Source of the DNA: JBFKOL01 sp041628815
GTDB taxonomy: Bacteria; Bacteroidota; Bacteroidia; Chitinophagales; Saprospiraceae
NCBI GenBank assembly: GCA_041628815.1
Contig: JBFKOL010000248.1
Location: 1 to 6,674 of the forward strand
Direction of reading: 5' to 3'
DNA: 6,674 nucleotides
Made by a program: the position numbers and the translations under genes. The notes under the pieces are model-generated. The model ran no database searches. It saw nothing but the letters and a program-made list of their open reading frames with translations, and was not told where the DNA came from. Within the stretch, counting starts at the first letter, position 1, and each line of letters starts with the position of its first letter. Below, piece after piece: positions 1 to 5,500 of the stretch.

Positions 1-292
1 GGCCGAGTACCATACGGGCCTCTCTTGCCGAAGGGGTCAGCCCAATGAACACCTGGCACATGGATACAGTTCTGCATTGGCCAGCCCAATTTATGCGACA
101 GGCATTGGGCTTCTCATTCACGCGATTAACAACATCGAGTTGAAAAGAGAACTGGTCGCGGCACCACCGGATTCTGACAACACAGTCGAATTTGAGGACC
201 ATATGGACAGCGAACAACAAAACAAGTGGTATAAAAAGATATTCACGTATACGAAGGAATTTTTTGACACCCCGCCGGATACGGATTTTTAA
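1..292 (+). CDS. ftsA: FtsA, cell division protein, C-terminal part (5' end outside window)
   Basis: FtsA is the actin-like ATPase that binds FtsZ filaments and ties them to the inner face of the cytoplasmic membrane during division. The reading frame is open from base 2 (base 1 ends the preceding codon) to a TAA at 290-292, so about 96 C-terminal residues are visible. The segment RRGQPNEHLAHG followed by SPIYATGIGLLIHAI matches the end of the actin-fold core of FtsA, where an 'R-G-x-P ... P-x-Y-A-T-G-x-G-L' pattern is typical. A variable acidic linker follows. Near the end, NKWYKKIFTYTKEFFD looks like the amphipathic helix that inserts into the membrane, followed by a short TPPDTDF tail. The codons at 77 and later are internal, not starts. 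ftsZ begins 21 bp downstream on the same strand with no terminator between them, which supports both the identity and co-transcription. The nucleotide-binding part is not in the window. Confidence 0.9.
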   Translation, partial: AEYHTGLSCRRGQPNEHLAHGYSSALASPIYATGIGLLIHAINNIELKRELVAAPPDSDNTVEFEDHMDSEQQNKWYKKIFTYTKEFFDTPPDTDF

Positions 293-313
293 TAAATTTT
301 AAAATGATCAGTT

Positions 314-1762
314 ATGTCATTGGAATTTGATTTTAAAAAGAAAAGCGGCTCGATTATCAAAGTCGTCGGCGTAGGCGGTGGAGGTGGAAATGCCGTCGCC
401 AACATGTTTCAGTACGGCATCAAAGGAGTCGACTTTGCGGTTTGTAACACGGATCTGCAGGCCTTGGATAACAGTCCTGTAGATATTAAAATTCAACTTG
501 GACCTCATCTTACGGAAGGCCGTGGAGCCGGATCCAAGCCGGAAATTGGCAAAGAAGCTTGTCTTGAATCCATTGATGATGTAAAGAACTTCCTCGATGA
601 TGGCACGAAAATGCTCTTTGTCACTGCGGGCATGGGTGGAGGTACAGGCACAGGAGCAACACCTATTGTTGCCAAAGCCGCCAAGGAAATGGGTATTCTG
701 ACCGTTGCAATAGTGACACTTCCTTTCAAATTTGAAGGCATGCGGCGTCAGCGCTATGCCCTTGAAGGGTTGGAAGAGCTCAAACAGAATGTAGATGCCT
801 ACCTGGTCATTTCCAACGATAGGTTGAGCAAGATACATGGCAACCTCGCTCTTTCGGAAGCTTTTGGCCACGCAGACCACATTTTGACAACTGCGGCCAA
901 AGGCATAGCAGAAATTATTACGGTTCCCGGTTATATCAACGTGGATTTTGAAGATGTGAATACGGTAATGCGAGGCTCGGGAATCGCCATCATGGGCAGT
1001 GCCACCTCTGAAGGAGAAGAAAGAGCACGAAGGGCAATTGATGCCGCAATGAATTCTCCCCTATTGGAAGACAATGACATAAGAGGGGCACAACACATTT
1101 TGCTCAATATTACAAGTGGCAAAAAGGAGGTCACAATGGACGAAGTCAGCGAAATCACCGACTATGTTCAGGAAGAAGCAGGTTATGGCACCAATATCAT
1201 CTGGGGCAACTGCCGCGACGAATCTTTGGGAGAAAAGCTGAGTGTAACTCTTATAGCTACAGGATTTAGAGCATCAATTGGTCAGGAGACTAAAATTGAA
1301 ACGCAAAAGGTAAGGGTCCCTCTTGATGAGAATACCGAATTGTCCGAACGCAATGGAGTAGTCATGGGATATGAAGAAGGTACTGAAGCAGCCACTTTTG
1401 ATTTTGAAGAAGACGATGTTCGAAAGACAATAGAGGCGCTCAACTACGACAACGCCTACAAATCCGAAGGAGCGGACAACATCGAAAAATCAAAGAAAAT
1501 ACAGGAGGAACACGAAAAATATCGAAAAATGGAAATGGCGCGAAGGTCGTATATGCGAAACAACCTTTCCATGAATCTCGACAATCCAAAGTCGATCAAC
1601 GAGATGGAAAACGAACCCGCATATAAGCGCCGGAATGTGGCACTTGAAAATGTGAAAGACGTCACTGGCAATGTCAATCTCTCGCGGTTTGAAATTAGCC
1701 CGGACGACGAAAATCCTCTCAAGGAAAGTAATAACTCTTTTTTGCACGAAAATGTAGATTGA
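314..1762 (+). CDS. ftsZ: FtsZ, tubulin-like cell division GTPase
   Basis: FtsZ polymerises with GTP into the cytokinetic Z ring and recruits the divisome. The gene is complete at 482 residues. Visible motifs are the N-terminal glycine loop GVGGGGGNAV (about residues 19-28), CNTDLQAL (44-51), the tubulin signature GMGGGTGTGATP (106-117), and the T7 catalytic loop NVDFEDVNTVM (209-219). D211 and D214 of that loop correspond to the aspartates that complete the GTPase site of the next subunit. The globular domain ends near residue 325. A charged linker of roughly 140 residues follows, rich in E, K, R and N, and then the tail NSFLHENVD, which I recall as the Bacteroidota form of the FtsA-binding C-terminal peptide. 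The whole is longer than the roughly 383 residues of E. coli FtsZ because of the linker. The ATG at 314 is chosen because MSLEFDFKKKSG leads straight into the conserved IIKVVGVGG strand. The ATG at 304 is out of frame. No clear Shine-Dalgarno is seen, only an A/T-rich leader, which is usual in this phylum. Confidence 0.98.
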   Translation: MSLEFDFKKKSGSIIKVVGVGGGGGNAVANMFQYGIKGVDFAVCNTDLQALDNSPVDIKIQLGPHLTEGRGAGSKPEIGKEACLESIDDVKNFLDDGTKMLFVTAGMGGGTGTGATPIVAKAAKEMGILTVAIVTLPFKFEGMRRQRYALEGLEELKQNVDAYLVISNDRLSKIHGNLALSEAFGHADHILTTAAKGIAEIITVPGYINVDFEDVNTVMRGSGIAIMGSATSEGEERARRAIDAAMNSPLLEDNDIRGAQHILLNITSGKKEVTMDEVSEITDYVQEEAGYGTNIIWGNCRDESLGEKLSVTLIATGFRASIGQETKIETQKVRVPLDENTELSERNGVVMGYEEGTEAATFDFEEDDVRKTIEALNYDNAYKSEGADNIEKSKKIQEEHEKYRKMEMARRSYMRNNLSMNLDNPKSINEMENEPAYKRRNVALENVKDVTGNVNLSRFEISPDDENPLKESNNSFLHENVD

Positions 1763-1766
1763 AGCA

Positions 1767-1796
1767 TTGATATATAAAAAATAATTAATATGTTTA
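1767..1796 (+). promoter_or_regulatory. Possible Bacteroidota-type promoter just after ftsZ
   Basis: TTG at 1767-1769 is followed after 19 bp by TATGTTTA at 1789-1796. The primary sigma factor of Bacteroidota prefers a TTG-like -33 element and TAnnTTTG at -7 with about 19-20 bp between them, so this is a 7 of 8 match to the -7 box with correct spacing. Transcription would start near 1803, at the head of the structured RNA candidate. The stretch is very A/T-rich, so chance matches are likely. I treat it as suggestive only. Confidence 0.35.
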
Positions 1797-1802
1797 TAGA
1801 GG

Positions 1803-2143
1803 ATATATAGAGTGTTATATATCTGAAAAAAAATAATCTCTTTGAAGATCCAAATGTTATCTATCCGGGCACAGGCTTCGGGAGATTTGGATAAAAAAAC
1901 CCGCTCAATCATGCCTCATTGGCAAGGCCTATAAAAAGACGGATTTTATAATAACCAATACTTAGGAAAAGAAGGCCGCGATTGAAAATTGTACTCCCTT
2001 GGAAAAGGAGCGCAATGGGTAATATGGACTAATGATGGATTTCGTCTTTTTATTATATTCTTTTCCTTCCCGCAGGGATGCGGGATCTATTTATGAGATT
2101 GGTTTATTAAAAGTACTCCCGGTTCTCAGCCGGGAGTTTTTTT
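1803..2143 (+). ncRNA. Candidate structured non-coding RNA (or structured ftsZ 3' UTR), unidentified
   Basis: There is no plausible protein gene here, but the segment folds into consecutive strong helices. (1) ATCCAAAT at 1848-1855 pairs with ATTTGGAT at 1885-1892. (2) TGCC at 1912-1915 pairs with GGCA at 1921-1924. (3) A perfect 11-bp helix joins 1931-1941 to 2043-2053 and continues imperfectly inward to 1949/2035. (4) Inside it, ATTG/CAAT and CTCC-TT/AA-GGAG (1988-2016) form a hairpin capped by a GGAA tetraloop of GNRA type, with one bulged C. (5) A 7-bp hairpin at 2068-2085 is capped by GGGA, also GNRA. (6) The intrinsic terminator closes the unit. A promoter-like site lies upstream, giving a predicted transcript of about 340 nt. 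The long helix with an internal open region and apical hairpin loosely recalls 6S RNA, but I cannot assign it. The signature sequences of RNase P RNA, tmRNA and SRP RNA are absent. The exact ends are inferred, and the 5' end could instead lie near 1845. Confidence 0.45.
2115..2143 (+). terminator. Intrinsic (rho-independent) terminator
   Basis: CTCCCGG (2116-2122) and CCGGGAG (2130-2136) form a perfect 7-bp GC-rich stem, extendable by A2115-T2137, around the 7-nt loop TTCTCAG. Seven T residues follow at 2137-2143. The T-run fixes the direction as +. It would end transcription of the preceding RNA candidate and also any read-through from ftsA-ftsZ, insulating the downstream surface-protein gene. 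Confidence 0.9.
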
Positions 2144-2517
2144 ATTGAAGCTTTTCAAGAGGATTTGAGTTTAGATTCAGATATCACGGAGTCATCAAAC
2201 GAATAGCCGCCAAAACCAACTCAAAAGACGTCCAAGAAAATCATGAATAAAGGTGCTGTGAATATAAATTGCCGACAGTTTCGAACTGTAGGCAAGTTAA
2301 GGCACTTCTCGCGCTATTCGCCCGGGATGACCTCTTTAGATCTATTTTGTCCAACTTAGTCTTAATCTATAACGAGGTAACGATATTTTCTGCCACAGCG
2401 AACATCTATACAGTAACAAGGTCCTTACATGACAAATTAATGGCATACATGAAATAAAAAAAGTTGGTACGGTAATTGGTATATGTATAGCATGGTCATA
2501 TAAATCAATATGATTAT
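2144..2517. other. Intergenic region upstream of the large surface-protein gene
   Basis: These 374 bp contain no convincing gene. The longest open frames are a TTG-started 62-codon frame (2269-2457) and an ATG-started 38-codon frame (2243-2359). They overlap each other in different frames, lack recognisable motifs, and both cover the inverted repeat. A promoter for the gene at 2518 is expected here, but I find no good TTG-N19-TAnnTTTG match. The only strong signal is the 27-bp dyad at 2269-2295. The rest looks like A/T-rich non-coding sequence. Confidence 0.6.
2269..2295. repeat. 27-bp inverted repeat, possible operator or hairpin
   Basis: The left arm is TTGCC-G-ACAGTT (2269-2280) and the right arm is AACTGT-A-GGCAA (2284-2295). 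They are complementary at 11 of 12 positions around the 3-nt centre TCG, with one G/A mismatch. No T-run follows, so it is not an intrinsic terminator. It lies about 220-250 bp upstream of the surface-protein start. A dimeric regulator could bind it as DNA, or it could form a hairpin in a long 5' leader. The sequence does not tell which. Confidence 0.7.
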
Positions 2518-5500
2518 ATGTCGACCGGCCCGATACGGATCGGCGCACCAGTTGAAAATTTGAGTATGACTGTTGTTAAAACCAATTTGAGCCGGGTGCT
2601 CAGCACCCTGATTATCATTGGGTGGATCGGTGCACGAGCGCTGATTGCCCAGTGTGATCTGAACGATGGAGACACCTTCTCTATACGTTTGCCTCTTGGG
2701 TCATGCTCAATTACCAATACAGCACTCGTCGACTCGCTCAAGAAGGACAAGTGTATCAGTGCATTTTCCATATTTCCCGCCGGCCCCTTCACCTTAAATT
2801 CTACGAGGCAGATTGAAGTATTTGATAATACCAATACTTCGTTGGCGGAAGTCACGCTACAGATTTTACCCTATGATCTCGATAAGCACCCAACTACGGG
2901 AGCAATCACTAATCTTACGGTCAATTCCATAACATATGAATTGAATGCTGGAGAATGTGATTCCGGTATCGACGCATTGCTGGACGCACTGAAAGTACCT
3001 ACCTCCCCATCGATCAGATCAGATATTCATTTCTATGATGGGCCTGATGAAATTTTTGTCTTTCCGGTGGGGCAGACGGTGAATATATCGCATGTAAAAT
3101 GCGGAGAACAAACGTACTGGCAAAATATAGAGGTTTTATTCGTGCCGGATTTTCAGACCATTGCCAATGTCAATTTGCAGTTCAACAAGGCGCTTACCGC
3201 TTGTCCGACATCCATTGAAGACGTTCTGGCCGGAATTGGTTGGCCTACTGATGACTGCGTCGCTTCGAGGTTAACGATAAGCAACCCTGGGCCATACAGG
3301 TACGGCAATAATTACATTGGATACATCTACCTGGACAATTTTCCCATCCTGCAAAATGTTACAATTCAGGTTGCGGGAATATGCAATGTGCAAACATTGG
3401 ATTTTGGTACCATACCTGCTAATAAATGTTACCTGAACGAAGAAGATATCCTTGACAAATTGGGTCTTTTGGATGACCTCTGCGATCTCTCGAATGTACA
3501 AGTCAGTCCGGAAGGGCCTTATGAAGACACCAGTTTTACTTTTTCGGTAATAATTGATGGTGTTACGGTATGTTCGAACAAAACTGCCAAATTCAGGAGG
3601 GATCATTCTTCCAACGAACTATCTACCTTATTCTGCAACAACTACCTGAATATATCCCTGAATACAGAATGTGAGGTCCTTCTCAACGCTGAGACCTTGC
3701 TCGAAGGTGGCCCTTATTGTTACCTCAACTATATCCTGACAGCACGGGATCAGGCAGGTGGGTTGGTTGACCAGGGGCACGAGTTGTTCATCACCTCTCC
3801 TGGATCCTATACAGTGTCAGTATCGAACCCGCGAACGGGAAACACTTGCTGGGGTACCGTGGTCATAGAAGACAAATTTATCCTGGACATTGTCTGTCGG
3901 CCGGATACCGTATCGTGTTTTGAAAACAACGATCTGAGACCTGATGATATCCCGGGTTTCGGGCCGGAATTTCCCGACCTCGGAGAATCTGCCACTTGGG
4001 AACTCACGGATCTGCCCAACTTCTATCTGGTCCATACGGACAATGATTGTGGGGTGTATTATGCGTTCTATGTAGATGTACTCGACAGGGAATGCGTGGA
4101 TGTTACGGATGGCAACGGTAATATCCTGCATCAATTCAAATCCGTCTATCACCGATATTGGGAGTTTGAAGACCGTGCGGGAAATGTGGACACCTGCGTA
4201 CAAAAAATATACGTCACAAGACCTTCGCTCAACGACGTAGTCGTAGATGATTTTACAGCAAATTGCCTGGAAGAGTTCGTTTTGCTGGATGAAAGAGGCC
4301 ATCCTGCACCGGAAGAAACCGGATATCCCAGAATTGAAGGCACCTTTTACCCCGCCGATATTTGTGGGACTCTCAAAATGACGTACCAGGATACGCGTTT
4401 TCCTCTTTGTGGAAAATCGGTAAAGATTGCCCGCGAGTGGATTCTCATTGATTGGTGCAACAATCGCATCGAAGATTATACACAGGTCATCCTGGTGGAA
4501 GACACCATCGCTCCGGGATTGATCTATACCCTTGAAGATATATATGTCCCGAATGATCCATTCTTGTGTGGGGTAGAGAATCTCGAACTGCCACCACCTT
4601 ATTACGAAGATTGTGGTTCTGATGAAGTTCAAATAGAGATCGTCTATGAAGATTACGACTTCTACGGGCAGAAGGAATGGATCACTAATGGACAGGATCT
4701 GGTCATACCTTCGCTTAACATGCACGGTGTGGAAGGTGTGTTCAGAGTAGTTTATTTATTGACCGACGAATGTGGTAATACCTCTTCGGATACGCTAAAA
4801 GTCCATATTCGGGATACCGAACCACCCATCGCTGTATGCGATGAGTATACGGTTATTTCAATTGGCGGTAATGGCTATTCACAAGTCAGAGCGCTTACCT
4901 TTGACGATCTTAGTGTTGATAATTGCGGCATCGTGTCTTATCAGGTGCGAAAGCTTAATGGCAGTTGTTTTGTCGAAGAAGAATTTTCCGATGTGATCAG
5001 GTTTTGTTGTGAAGAAGTTGGAGACACTATTCGCGTCGAGTTCAAAGTCACAGATCAAGCAGGCAACTACAATACTTGCATGGTAGTTGTAGATGTCCAG
5101 GACAAGTTTCCTCCCCTCATTTATTGTCCTGAAGATGTCGTAATTGACTGCCGCGACGATTCGGATGACTTGTCTTTGACAGGAGAGGCATGGGCCTTGG
5201 ACAATTGTTCATTCTACGAAATGTCCTACATTGACGTTTTGGATCTGAACGAATGCGGAGAGGGAGTCATCCACAGAACGTGGACGGCGGTCGACCGGGG
5301 AAGATTTGAACGAAGTTGTACGCAGGAGATAATCGTCAGGGAGGATGAACCCTTTACCATGACTCCGGATCGATGGCCATCAAATGTATACCTGACCGGT
5401 TGCGGGCTTGATTTGAGACCAGAGTCCACTGGAATTCCTGACATCAGTTCTGCCTCGTGTTCTAATGTAGCCTTTTCACACCACGATGCGTACTTCAATA

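Noticed and set aside
317..880. 187-codon open frame on the - strand
   Set aside because: It is antisense to the most conserved part of ftsZ, so it is a shadow of a strongly constrained gene.
1848..1892. Intrinsic terminator on either strand
   Set aside because: The 8-bp stem is A/T-rich with a long loop. On + it is followed by A residues, and on - no T-run follows directly.
1490..1912. 140-codon - strand frame spanning the ftsZ 3' end and spacer
   Set aside because: Most of it is antisense to the ftsZ linker and the rest is low-complexity A/T-rich sequence, with no motif or start signal.
1803..2143. RNase P RNA, tmRNA or SRP RNA
   Set aside because: I looked for the conserved RNase P core segments, the tmRNA T-arm and CCA end, and the SRP GGAAGCAGCC-type loop. 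None is present.
2269..2295. tRNA T-arm (a TTCGAA sequence within a stem)
   Set aside because: The dyad has a 3-nt loop instead of a 7-nt T-loop, and no acceptor, D or anticodon arms can be placed around it.
2243..2359. 38-codon + strand frame starting ATG AAT AAA
   Set aside because: It is short, without family resemblance, and runs through the dyad. It is not supportable as a gene.
2269..2457. 62-codon + strand frame starting at TTG
   Set aside because: The start codon is part of the inverted-repeat arm, no ribosome site or motif is seen, and another short frame overlaps it. It is probably chance.
3817..4725. 302-codon open frame on the - strand
   Set aside because: It lies entirely antisense to the continuous surface-protein frame, which shows clear domain motifs. 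The - strand translation has no recognisable motif.
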